From the NCBI RefSeq assembly GCF_014205635.1, contig NZ_JACIIV010000007.1, positions 123,052-163,732 on the forward strand: a DNA stretch of 40,681 nucleotides, read 5' to 3'. The notes below the pieces were generated by a model that was not told where the DNA came from, made no database searches, and saw only the letters and a list, made by a program, of their open reading frames with translations. Made by a program: the position numbers and the translations under genes. The stretch comes from Polymorphobacter multimanifer (GTDB lineage: Bacteria; Pseudomonadota; Alphaproteobacteria; Sphingomonadales; Sphingomonadaceae). This document shows positions 30,995 to 38,569 of this stretch, piece by piece (position 1 is the stretch's first letter; each line of letters starts with the position of its first letter).

Positions 30995-31939
30995 TCAGCG
31001 CCGCCGCTGGCCCGCCAGATAGGCCTGATACGCGGTTTCGAGCCCCTCGCGCAGGCCGATGCGGGGTTTCCAGCCGAGGCCCAGCAAGCGCGCCGAGTCC
31101 ATCAGCTTGCGCGGGCTGCCGTCCGGACGGCTGGTGTCGAACACGAGCTTGCCCTTGAAGCCGACGACATCGCAGATCGTCTGCGCCACTTCGGCGATAG
31201 TCAGCTCCTGACCGGTGCCGACGTTGATGTGATCATGCTCCGAGTAATTCCGGAGGAGAAACACCAGCGCATCGGCGAGATCGTCGACATGCATGAACTC
31301 GCGCAGGGGCGTGCCGGTGCCCCACACGGTCATCGTTTCGGCGGCGGAATCGCGAGCATCGACGGCCTTGCGGATGAGGGCCGGAATGACGTGGCTCGAT
31401 TCGAGATCGTAATTGTCGCCGGGTCCGTAGAGATTGGTCGGCATGGCGCTGATCATGTCGAGCCCATGCTGCTGGCGATAGGCCTGGGCAAGCATGATGC
31501 CGGCGATCTTGGCGATGGCATACCATTGGTTGGTCGGCTCGAGCGGGCCGGTGAGCAGGGCATCTTCGCGCATCGGCTGCGGGGCCAACCGCGGATAGAT
31601 GCACGACGAGCCAAGATAGAGCAGCTTTTCTACCGGCACGGCCGCACACGCGGTCATGATGTTGGTGCCGATCTGCAGGTTGTTGGAGAGAAAATCGACC
31701 GGCTTCGACGAGTTGGCGGCGATGCCGCCGACAGTTGCGGCGGCGATGATAACGACTTGCGGGCGGTTGGCGGCTACCCAGCCCTCGACCTCTGCCTGTC
31801 GCATCAGATCGACTTCCGTGCGGCTGGTGGTGAGCGGCGTGTGGCCGTCACGTTCCAGCCTGCGCACCAGCGCGCTGCCGACCATGCCGAGATGTCCGGC
31901 AACCCAGATGCGTTTTCCGTCGAGATCAAACATCGCCAC
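30995..31939 (-). CDS. fcl: GDP-L-fucose synthase
   Basis: 314 residues from GTG 31939, which has AGGAG 7 nt upstream; ATG 31933 (MFDLDGKR) with AAGG is nearly as good. Short-chain dehydrogenase fold with GHLGMVG (15-21), SSCIYP (111-116) and the catalytic Tyr140/Lys144 of YAIAK. It epimerises and reduces GDP-4-keto-6-deoxymannose to GDP-L-fucose for surface polysaccharide. Its usual partner gmd (GDP-mannose dehydratase) is not in the window. It lies 42 bp downstream of the LplT-like transporter on the same strand. Confidence 0.93.
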   Translation of the reverse strand: MAMFDLDGKRIWVAGHLGMVGSALVRRLERDGHTPLTTSRTEVDLMRQAEVEGWVAANRPQVVIIAAATVGGIAANSSKPVDFLSNNLQIGTNIMTACAAVPVEKLLYLGSSCIYPRLAPQPMREDALLTGPLEPTNQWYAIAKIAGIMLAQAYRQQHGLDMISAMPTNLYGPGDNYDLESSHVIPALIRKAVDARDSAAETMTVWGTGTPLREFMHVDDLADALVFLLRNYSEHDHINVGTGQELTIAEVAQTICDVVGFKGKLVFDTSRPDGSPRKLMDSARLLGLGWKPRIGLREGLETAYQAYLAGQRRR

Positions 31940-31981
31940 GCCTTAGCTCCTGGCCGGGGCGGTGAAAAGAGGCGGCAGCGT

Positions 31982-33262
31982 TCAGGGGAGTTGCCGCAGC
32001 AGCGGGATGAGCAGCAGGCCGGTGAGCCCGGCTGCGGCGAGCGCCAGCGGCACCGGCGCGCCGCCGCCGAGCACCGAGCCGATGATGAGCACGCCGCCCA
32101 CCTGGAAGATGGCATTGACGATGTTGTTGGCTGCGATGGTGCGGGCCCTGGCCTGGGGCCGCGTTGCGGTTTGCAGGATGCCGTAGAGTGGCACCGAAAA
32201 GACGCCGCCCGCCAGCGCCATCGCCAGCAGATCGAACATCAGACGCCAGCCTGCCGGGCGTGACAGCAGGCCGGAAATGCTGCCGGCCGGCGCTCCGGAA
32301 AAGGCGCTTTCGGCAAAATACAGGTCGAGTGCCGCCAGCGCCATCACCAGCACGGCAGGGGCGGCCAGCCGCGCCGAGATGCGGCCGCGCAGCAGCCGCG
32401 CCACGCCGGCCGAACCGACCGCGATGCCGACAGAGAAGGCTGCGAGGAAGAAGGTGGCCAGCGCCTCGTTGCCACCGAGATAGTTGCGCGCCAGCGGCAC
32501 GAACTGGCTCGTGTAAATGGCGCCCAATGCCCAGAACCAGCTGATTGCCAGTGTGGCGATGGAGAGCGGCCGGCTGGAAAAGGCATGGCCGAGTGCTGTC
32601 CGGGTGCTGGTGAGGGGGTTCCAGTCGATGCGCCCCCGCTCGCCGGCGGGTGGTGCCGGTGGAATGAAGCGCGCCGAGAGCAACCCGGCGACCGCGATAC
32701 CGATCGCCACCGGCCCGGCGAGACCGGTGGGCAGCAGGCCGCCGGCGATCTGGCCCAGCAGGATCGCCACGAAGGTGGCCCCCTCCACCAGCCCGGTGCC
32801 GAGGAGCAGCTCCCGCTCGGCGAGGTGCTGCGGAAGGATGGCGTATTTCACCGGGCCGAAGATGGTCGAGTGCAGACCCATGAGCGCCAGCACGCCCAGG
32901 CAGAGTGCCTCCGAATCGAGCGCCAGCGCCAGCGTTCCAAGGCCCATGAAGGCGATTTCGGCAACCTTCACCCAGACGGCGATCAGCGCCTTGTCGAGCC
33001 GATCGGCCAGGTCGCCGGCGAGGCCGGAGAAGAGGATATAGGGCGCGATGAAGACGCCGGCCGCTACAGTGGCCAGCGCCGCAGCCCCCGCCGGATCATC
33101 GGCGCGCAGCCGGAAAGTGACCGCGAAGATGAAGGCGGTCTTGAACAGATTGTCGTTGAACGCCCCCAGGAACTGGGTGACGAACAGCGGGCCGAAGCGG
33201 CGGGCAGCGATGAGGGCGAGCATTCGAGGCCGAACATGCGGCGACACGGCGCTGGCGTCCAT
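31982..33262 (-). CDS. LplT-like major facilitator transporter
   Basis: 426 residues with twelve hydrophobic segments. RFGPLFVTQFLGAFNDNLFKTAF, SGLAGDLADRLDKA and GLHSTIFGPVKYAILPQHL are typical of LplT, the lysophospholipid flippase that in many bacteria is fused or adjacent to the acyltransferase/ligase Aas. Here neither is adjacent, so substrate is uncertain. ATG 33262 has no clear ribosome site; ATG 33223 (MLALIAARRFG) is an alternative. It is divergent from the J-domain gene with 58 bp between starts. Confidence 0.85.
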   Translation of the reverse strand: MDASAVSPHVRPRMLALIAARRFGPLFVTQFLGAFNDNLFKTAFIFAVTFRLRADDPAGAAALATVAAGVFIAPYILFSGLAGDLADRLDKALIAVWVKVAEIAFMGLGTLALALDSEALCLGVLALMGLHSTIFGPVKYAILPQHLAERELLLGTGLVEGATFVAILLGQIAGGLLPTGLAGPVAIGIAVAGLLSARFIPPAPPAGERGRIDWNPLTSTRTALGHAFSSRPLSIATLAISWFWALGAIYTSQFVPLARNYLGGNEALATFFLAAFSVGIAVGSAGVARLLRGRISARLAAPAVLVMALAALDLYFAESAFSGAPAGSISGLLSRPAGWRLMFDLLAMALAGGVFSVPLYGILQTATRPQARARTIAANNIVNAIFQVGGVLIIGSVLGGGAPVPLALAAAGLTGLLLIPLLRQLP

Positions 33263-33320
33263 GGTGAATCATGGGGTGCGGCGGCTGGCCATGATGGCCC
33301 CTGTGGCGTATCCATGGGGG

Positions 33321-33857
33321 ATGACGCGGCATCGGCGATCAGACGATTGGGGTTTCCCGCGGTGGCGGGATTATGGCAGCGGCGCCAGTGCGCCGGCGCA
33401 GGTGCGGCTGTGCGACCGCGAGGGGTGCGGCAATGTGGGAGACCGCCCCGCGCCCAAATCCCCCAACCGGCCGGAGCGCTGGTATTTCTGCGAAAAGCAT
33501 GCCGCCGAGTATAATGCCGGCTGGGACTATTTCGCCGGGTTGAGCGACGAGGAAGCTGCGACGCGGGCCAAGGAGGAAGAGGGCCAGCGCCATTACAAGC
33601 GTGCAAGCCATTGGGATTGGGGCGGCCCCGGTGATGGCTCGCGCAGCCGGGCGGAGCTCGATGCGCTGCATGCGCTGGGGCTCGATGCCGATGCCGACAT
33701 GGATGCCGCCAAGGCAGCATGGCGGACGGCGGCCAAGGCGAGCCACCCCGATATTGCCGGCAATGATCCGGAAGCGGCAACGCGCTTCCGCACCGTGCAG
33801 GCGGCGTGGGAAGTGCTTAGCGCTGCCGACGCTGCTCGTAACGCTGCCCGCGAATGA
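33321..33857 (+). CDS. J-domain protein with an N-terminal Cys cluster
   Basis: 178 residues from ATG 33321 (in-frame ATGs at 33288 and 33291 are possible). The C-terminus is a J-domain, LDALHALGLDADADMDAA to the end, with the HPD tripeptide at 142-144 (SHPDIAGND), which stimulates DnaK-type chaperones. The N-terminal half has C31-x4-C36 and C57-x2-H60, spaced like a small metal site. This is not classic DnaJ. The client is unknown. Its stop overlaps the start of the next gene (ATGA), so the two are translationally coupled. Confidence 0.85.
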   Translation: MTRHRRSDDWGFPRWRDYGSGASAPAQVRLCDREGCGNVGDRPAPKSPNRPERWYFCEKHAAEYNAGWDYFAGLSDEEAATRAKEEEGQRHYKRASHWDWGGPGDGSRSRAELDALHALGLDADADMDAAKAAWRTAAKASHPDIAGNDPEAATRFRTVQAAWEVLSAADAARNAARE

Positions 33858-34927
33858 GGATTTTGCTGGCGCTGCTGCTGGTCGCCGGGTCTGCTGGTGC
33901 CGCCGAGCGCCCGCGCTTTCGGGAGACCGGGCGGGTGGTGGGCAGCCTGCCGACCGGGCCTGCCAATGCGATCACCGATGTGGCGGGGGTGCGGGTCGGG
34001 CATGTGACGCTGATCGAGGGGACGAGGGTGCGCACCGGCGTGACTGCGATCCTGCCGCATGCCGGCAACCTGTTCCAGGACAAGGTGCCTGCCGGCTTCT
34101 TCCGCGCCAATGGCTTCGGCAAGCTGGCGGGATCGACGCAGATCGAGGAGCTGGGCGAGATCGAGGCGCCGATCATCCTCACCAACACGCTGAATGTGGC
34201 CGAGGGGATGGCGGGGTCGGTCGAGTGGACGCTGGCGCAGCCGGGGAATGGCGAAGTGCGCTCGGTGAATGCCGTGGTGGGGGAGACCAATGACGGGTTT
34301 CTGAATGATATTCGCGGCCGGCATGTGACCATTGGCGATGTGCGTCGTGCCATCGAGACAGCGAAGGCCGGACCGGTTGCGGAGGGGAATGTGGGGGCTG
34401 GCACCGGGACGCGGCTGTTTGGCTGGAAGGGTGGCATCGGGACTTCCTCGCGGTTGGTGGACGGGTTCACGATCGGGGTGCTGATCCAGGGAAATTTCGG
34501 CGGGAAGCCGGTGATTTTGGGTCGGCCGGTGGCGGCGGCACCCGAGCAGGCGGGGTTGGCGGCGGCGGTGAGCGATGGCTCGATCATCATGATCGTGGCG
34601 ACCGATGCTCCCTTGTCTGACCGCAATCTGCAGCGGCTGGCGCGGCGGGCGGTCGTGGGGTTGGCGCGGACTGGCAGCACGATGGACAATGGCTCGGGGG
34701 ATTATGTGATCGCCTTTTCCACCCATGCCGGGGTGCGGCGGACCGAGGCGCGGCGCGCTGCCGTGACGGCCTATCCCGAGCTGGCCAATGCCGCGATGAC
34801 GCCACTTTTTGCGGGTGTGGCGGAGGCGACCGAAGAGGCGATCTACAATGCGATGACGGGTGCTGCGGCGATGGATGGCAATGGCAATCGGCTGGAATCG
34901 CTGCCGATCTCGCTTTTGCCGAACTAG
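33854..34927 (+). CDS. P1-family (DmpA/BapA type, S58) aminopeptidase
   Basis: 357 residues. A short signal peptide (LLALLLVAGSAGAAE, cleavage near residue 17) suggests periplasmic location. TDVAGVRVGHVTL, NTLNVAEGMAGSVEWTL, VVGETNDGFLND, QGNFGG (212-217) and SDGSIIMIVATDAPL are DmpA motifs. The precursor of this N-terminal-nucleophile family cleaves itself before a Ser; here Gly242-Ser243 is the expected site. Activity may be on D-amino-acid or beta-peptides; which one is not readable. Its TAG overlaps the NUDIX gene stop. Confidence 0.92.
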   Translation: MRILLALLLVAGSAGAAERPRFRETGRVVGSLPTGPANAITDVAGVRVGHVTLIEGTRVRTGVTAILPHAGNLFQDKVPAGFFRANGFGKLAGSTQIEELGEIEAPIILTNTLNVAEGMAGSVEWTLAQPGNGEVRSVNAVVGETNDGFLNDIRGRHVTIGDVRRAIETAKAGPVAEGNVGAGTGTRLFGWKGGIGTSSRLVDGFTIGVLIQGNFGGKPVILGRPVAAAPEQAGLAAAVSDGSIIMIVATDAPLSDRNLQRLARRAVVGLARTGSTMDNGSGDYVIAFSTHAGVRRTEARRAAVTAYPELANAAMTPLFAGVAEATEEAIYNAMTGAAAMDGNGNRLESLPISLLPN

Positions 34928-35421
34928 GCCAGGCCGAGCGCCAGCAGCAGCCGGCAATCGATGACCAGTCCTGCCGCACGCTTTTCGGCGAGAAAGGCCG
35001 GCAGCGCCGCCAGGGGCACGACATGCGGGGTGATGTTCTCGCCATCAACGCCACCGCCGGGGCCGATGCGGCGCAGGCCATGGGCGCGGAACATTGTGAA
35101 CATTTCCGACGACATGCCCGGTGAAGTGGCGAAGTCTCCGAGGTTCTCGAAGTCGTCGGCAGTATATCCGGTCTCTTCCTCGAGTTCGCGGCGGGCGGCA
35201 TCGGCGGCGGTGTCGGTCGCCGATGTGTCCCCGATCAGTCCGGCGGGGAGTTCGATCGTGTGAGCGCCGTGCGAACGGCGCAATTGTTCGACCAGTATGA
35301 TCTCGCGATCATCGGTAATGGCGAGGATGACGGCAGCGCCGATGCGGGAAACGCGGGACGCATATTCCCAACTGCCATCGCAATGGACTTCCAGATATTT
35401 GCCCTGCCATTGCAGCGTCAT
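34924..35421 (-). CDS. NUDIX hydrolase, ADP-ribose pyrophosphatase-like
   Basis: 165 residues. The NUDIX box reads GDTSATDTAADAAR then RELEEETGY, fitting G-x5-E-x7-REUxEExGU except that Asp replaces the first Glu. PAGLIGD before it and the SPGMSSEMFTMFRA segment 10-15 residues after the box resemble the ADP-ribose pyrophosphatase branch (NudF), which hydrolyses ADP-ribose or other nucleoside diphosphate-X compounds. ATG at 35421. It is convergent with the peptidase gene and shares stop-codon bases. Confidence 0.9.
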   Translation of the reverse strand: MTLQWQGKYLEVHCDGSWEYASRVSRIGAAVILAITDDREIILVEQLRRSHGAHTIELPAGLIGDTSATDTAADAARRELEEETGYTADDFENLGDFATSPGMSSEMFTMFRAHGLRRIGPGGGVDGENITPHVVPLAALPAFLAEKRAAGLVIDCRLLLALGLA

Positions 35422-35487
35422 GGGCGGCCTTTCGGGTGCAGCGAAGATGACGAAGTTTACACGAAAGCGACTTTTTTGAAGCCTTGT

Positions 35488-35507
35488 TTTACCGCGATTG
35501 CGGTAAA
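35488..35507. promoter_or_regulatory. perfect hairpin TTTACCGC-GATT-GCGGTAAA
   Basis: Perfect 8-bp arms (35488-35495 and 35500-35507) around GATT lie 66 bp upstream of the NUDIX start, in a 265-bp gap (35422-35686) that otherwise holds no supported gene. It could be an operator for the NUDIX gene or a terminator for the small-protein genes to the right. Confidence 0.4.
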
Positions 35508-35686
35508 TCTATCTTTAATTCAGCAGCTTAGCCATTGAGGCCCAAATAGGCAAGGGCGGAATGTTGTGCGGTCCGGTCGTTGTGCCGGCGCCCATGGCTG
35601 CAGCCGCTCGATGCGGCGGAAAGGGGGCGTCAGGGGGTCGTCCGGGGGCGAAAAGGGGACATTTCAGGCGTGTCGAAGGGCGTGAT

Positions 35687-35992
35687 TCAGTATTGCATGC
35701 CCGGCACATCGCCCGTGCCCAAGACTTCGTCCTGTTCAGGATCGTCGTGCGGGGTGCCGAGGGCGGCGGCGATCATCCGTTGCCAGATGACCACGTCCCC
35801 GACCGCAGCCATGTCTCCATCGGGGGCGCGGAGCGTGCGCAGAACGGCGAGGGCATCATCGATATGCTCGCGCCATGAGGCGTCGACCTGCTGTGATGCC
35901 GATTCGAGCGTGCCCTCGGCGTTGATGCTCAGCCGCTGCCCCGCGAGCACCCGGGCCACCCGCTCGACGGCGGCAACATGCGAAATGTCCAT
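35687..35992 (-). CDS. hypothetical protein, 101 residues
   Basis: It starts at ATG 35992 (AGGG 8 nt upstream), overlapping the TGA of the gene before it (TGATG). The sequence begins MDISHVAAVERVARVLAGQRLS; it has helical, acidic character with ASWREHIDDALAVLRTLRAPD and VVIWQRMIAAAL, and no membrane segment or signal. I recognise no domain. Coupling to the two small genes upstream suggests a common, unknown role. Confidence 0.7.
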   Translation of the reverse strand: MDISHVAAVERVARVLAGQRLSINAEGTLESASQQVDASWREHIDDALAVLRTLRAPDGDMAAVGDVVIWQRMIAAALGTPHDDPEQDEVLGTGDVPGMQY

Positions 35993-36363
35993 CACTCGCC
36001 CTTTCCGCGGTGGTCCTCACGGGTCATCGCCTGCTTGAAATCGGCATTGTCCTGACCGGTTTTCTGGCTGGGATGATCCTTGTAGCTGCTGTCGCTGTTC
36101 GTTTCGGTGCGCCGGGCAGCATGGTGATCGCTGTTGCTGCTGTTCTCGTCTGCAGCCTGGCCGCCGCCATAATAGCCGGGCTCGGTCTGGCCGCCCTGAT
36201 CCTTGTCCGCAACCGGGTCGGTGGTCTGCCGGGCGTTGGCATAGGCGCCGCCGCCGGACTGGCCGCCGGCGAAGCTGCCGCCATATTGATCGGGCCCCTT
36301 GCCCTTGCGCACGCCGAGGATGTTGGTCTTGTCGTCGGCGCTGTCATCTTGCTTGTCAGTCAT
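35992..36363 (-). CDS. hypothetical hydrophilic protein, 123 residues
   Basis: A low-complexity, very hydrophilic product rich in Gly, Asp, Gln, Ser and Lys (for example GGSFAGGQSGGGAYANA and DHHAARRTETNSDSSYKD), probably disordered. There is no Cys or hydrophobic segment. It sits 9 bp after the DESFPASDPP gene and overlaps the next start. Stress-related hydrophilins have similar composition; that comparison is inference only. Confidence 0.65.
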   Translation of the reverse strand: MTDKQDDSADDKTNILGVRKGKGPDQYGGSFAGGQSGGGAYANARQTTDPVADKDQGGQTEPGYYGGGQAADENSSNSDHHAARRTETNSDSSYKDHPSQKTGQDNADFKQAMTREDHRGKGE

Positions 36364-36372
36364 CGGTCGTCC

Positions 36373-36585
36373 TTAGCCTACGCCCTGGCCGGGGGGATCG
36401 CTGGCGGGAAAACTTTCGTCACCGCTCTGGTCGATCTCGTCCCACCCTTCCTCAGGCGGGTCTTCCATGTTCTCGGGGCCGGCGGGGCGGACACGGTTGA
36501 TGCTGTCCACCTTGTCGGCAAGCGGGCGGCCGGTGACCGGATCGGTCTTGCCCGGTGTGGTATCGGGGGTGTCGGGGTTAGCCAT
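36373..36585 (-). CDS. small acidic protein with DESFPASDPP motif, 70 residues
   Basis: It begins at ATG 36585 with GGAG 8 nt upstream, which fixes the start; longer in-frame readings toward 36771 overlap the GNAT gene. It is acidic and Pro-rich; the C-terminus has WDEIDQSGDESFPASDPPG. I recall DESFPASDPP-type endings in many short alphaproteobacterial proteins with no known function. It leads the run of three small genes on this strand. Confidence 0.75.
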   Translation of the reverse strand: MANPDTPDTTPGKTDPVTGRPLADKVDSINRVRPAGPENMEDPPEEGWDEIDQSGDESFPASDPPGQGVG

Positions 36586-36613
36586 GCGCGTTCTCCGGAT
36601 AGTCTCATCGGAA

Positions 36614-37144
36614 TCAAGCGCCGGCGGTGAAAGCGGTTCCCTGTTCGTGGCAATCGAGAAGCATGGCGCAGCGATGCTGCATGGGGAAGCCGTCGCGCGC
36701 CTGTTGCGCCAGCCGCGCGCGGAGGGTGGGCGGGATAGCGTCGTCCACCAGCACGAACCCCAGCCGGGCATAAAAGGGGGCGTTCCACGGCAGGGTGCGA
36801 TCGGTGGTGAGCAGCACCCGGCCCCAGCCTAGCGCGCGCGCATGGGCGATGGCGGTGCGCATCAGCGCGGCGCCCAGCCCGCGCTGCTGGGCGCGCGGGG
36901 CGACCGAAAGCTCGCGGACATAAAGCCCCTCGGGGCACGCCTCCCCGAACACGAAGCCTGCAGGCACGCCGTCCTGCTCGGCGATCCAGAGCAGGCCGGC
37001 CCGGTGGGCGCGGGCGAAGGTCTCGGGTCGGTTGGGCCAGGCATCGGCAAAGCCATCGACATGGGTGCCGCGGAACAGCATGGCGGCGGCCGCCTCGATG
37101 GCGGGCAGCAACGGGATGTCGGCATGGATGGCGGGTCGGATCAT
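36614..37144 (-). CDS. GNAT-family N-acetyltransferase
   Basis: 176 residues from ATG 37144. MIRPAIHADIPLLPAIE is a typical GNAT opening; LYVRELSVAPRAQQRGLGAALM carries the acetyl-CoA pyrophosphate loop (Q/RxxGxG/A), and NAPFYARLGFVLV is the closing motif. The acceptor cannot be predicted. It is divergent from the deacetylase gene and 28 bp upstream of the first small-protein gene, so the four may share a transcript. Confidence 0.9.
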   Translation of the reverse strand: MIRPAIHADIPLLPAIEAAAAMLFRGTHVDGFADAWPNRPETFARAHRAGLLWIAEQDGVPAGFVFGEACPEGLYVRELSVAPRAQQRGLGAALMRTAIAHARALGWGRVLLTTDRTLPWNAPFYARLGFVLVDDAIPPTLRARLAQQARDGFPMQHRCAMLLDCHEQGTAFTAGA

Positions 37145-37219
37145 TGCACGACTCTAGCATGAGGCATGACATTGCGTGGCGCAGCCCTTAGCTTGTCCGG
37201 ACAAATCGGGAGGGACTGG

Positions 37220-38086
37220 GTGGAACGCGAGCGGATGGAATGGCCCGATGGGGCGGTGTGCGCACTGTCGATCGTGGTGAATGTGGAGGAAGGCTCGGAA
37301 ATGACCGTGGCGCGCGGCGACCGGGGCATGGAGCCGGTCGACGAGCTCGGCATCCACATCAAATCGCCGATCCGCAACTATGGGAATGAATCCAATTATC
37401 TCTACGGCATCAAGGCCGGCGCGCCGCGCGTGGTCGATCTGCTCGACCGCCATGGCTTCGAAGCGAGCTGGACGGCAGCGGCGATGAGCCTGGAAAACCA
37501 CCCCGAGCTCGCCGCCGCCATCCGCGAGCGCGGCGACGAGCCGGTGAGCCATGGCTGGCGCTGGGTCCACCAGTTCAAGATGGACGAAGCCACCGAGCGG
37601 GAGTTCATCGCGAAAGCCACGGCGAGCCTCGAGGCTTCGTGCGGGGCGCGGCCGTTCGGCTGGCTCTCGCGCTATTTCCACACCGACAACACCCGCCGGC
37701 TGCTGATCGAGGCGGGTTATGATTATCACATGGACGATTATTCGGGCGATGTGCCCTTCCTCGACCGCGCCACCGTGCCCGAGCGACCGATGGTGATCAT
37801 GCCCTATCAGCTCGACACCAACGACATGAAGATGTGGACCGACCCCGCCTATACCCCGCGCGCGTGGCTCGACTATGCCCGCGACAGCTTCGACTGGATC
37901 TATGCCGAAGGCCTCGCCGGCCACCCGCGGATGATGAGCCTCGGCCTGCACCTGCGCATCATCGGCCGCCCCGGCCGCATCGGCGCGCTGGCGGCGTTCC
38001 TCGAGCATGTCGCGCGGCATGACCGGGTGTGGGTGACAACGCGCGGAGCGATTGCGCGGCATGCGCGGGGGGTGCTGGGGGGCTAG
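37220..38086 (+). CDS. polysaccharide deacetylase-fold protein, PuuE-like
   Basis: 288 residues from GTG 37220, chosen because GGGAGG lies 6 nt upstream; ATG 37166 in the same frame would add 18. The NodB-type barrel is of the PuuE branch: VVNVEEGSE near the start in place of TFDDG, VSHGWRWVHQ for the His motif, SRYFHTDNTRRLLIEAGYDYHMDDYS, and LGLHLRIIGRPGRI near the end. PuuE proteins include a cofactor-independent allantoinase, but no purine catabolism gene is nearby, so the substrate is open. Confidence 0.85.
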   Translation: MERERMEWPDGAVCALSIVVNVEEGSEMTVARGDRGMEPVDELGIHIKSPIRNYGNESNYLYGIKAGAPRVVDLLDRHGFEASWTAAAMSLENHPELAAAIRERGDEPVSHGWRWVHQFKMDEATEREFIAKATASLEASCGARPFGWLSRYFHTDNTRRLLIEAGYDYHMDDYSGDVPFLDRATVPERPMVIMPYQLDTNDMKMWTDPAYTPRAWLDYARDSFDWIYAEGLAGHPRMMSLGLHLRIIGRPGRIGALAAFLEHVARHDRVWVTTRGAIARHARGVLGG

Positions 38087-38094
38087 GCAGGGGT

Positions 38095-38124
38095 GCCTCC
38101 GGCGGCTGGGGCCTCGGGCCCCAG
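38095..38124. repeat. intergenic palindromic element, GCCTCCGGCGG type, copy 2
   Basis: GCCTCCGGCGG (38095-38105) is followed by a perfect hairpin (CTGGGGCC 38106-38113, loop TCG, GGCCCCAG 38117-38124) and ACCCCTTTT. It is laid out exactly as the copy after ilvC and likewise sits directly after a gene stop, on the boundary with the compositionally different right end. It may terminate transcription of the deacetylase gene. Confidence 0.7.
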
Positions 38125-38569
38125 ACCCCTTTTGTGGGTGGTCGTGTGCATTGACGGGTCCGGGTTTTGGGAAGGCTGATTGGGCCGTAGCCTGATAGAC
38201 GTGAATGACTGGAATCGGGTATCAAATGGTCATTCAAAATTCTTAAGCCGAGCGGCAGCTTGTGGGCCGTCAGCCGAAGGACTGGTTCTGATCGGCAGGA
38301 AATGGAAAGCAGCCGTTTGTCAGCTAGCTAACAGGGTGGAGTGACCCACGCGTGGCTCTTCAGGCTACCCTCTGAGCTCCTCAGCCGCATCGGTCCGTTT
38401 ATGTCGGTGACCGATAGGGTATACTATCATTGATCACCGACAAACTGACCGCCGACATATCGTTGCTTCTGCGGGGCGGCTGTGATCTCGTCACGATGAG
38501 TGCGTCGGGCTCCAGATTGCAGTCCGACCGTTCCCGGTGTATGTTCTTGAATCGTTCTAGGGAAGCGAC
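38125..38569. other. gene-free segment at the left end of the atypical region
   Basis: No convincing gene. It contains GAATGAC (38203-38209) with GTCATTC (38229-38235), a perfect 10-bp palindrome CCACGCGTGG (38346-38355), and the nested palindrome described separately. Composition is nearer 50-55 % G+C than the DNA to its left. Short open frames on both strands show no family likeness. Confidence 0.5.
38401..38458 (+). promoter_or_regulatory. nested palindrome around a TATACT box: candidate promoter and operator of the three-Cys/TcmP unit
   Basis: GTCGGTGA (38403-38410) pairs with TCACCGAC (38434-38441). Inside is GATAG...CTATC (38413-38428), which contains TATACT (38420-38425), a good -10 box. 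A third half-site CCGACAT (38452-38458) matches ATGTCGG (38401-38407). The -35 region is weak. This looks like a repressor-covered promoter about 145 bp before the three-Cys gene. No repressor gene is visible in the window. Confidence 0.5.

Noticed and set aside
35515-35709. A 64-codon minus-strand frame between the NUDIX gene and the small-protein cluster
   Set aside because: No ribosome site, Pro/Arg-rich antisense-like composition, and it overlaps the end of the more credible 101-residue gene.
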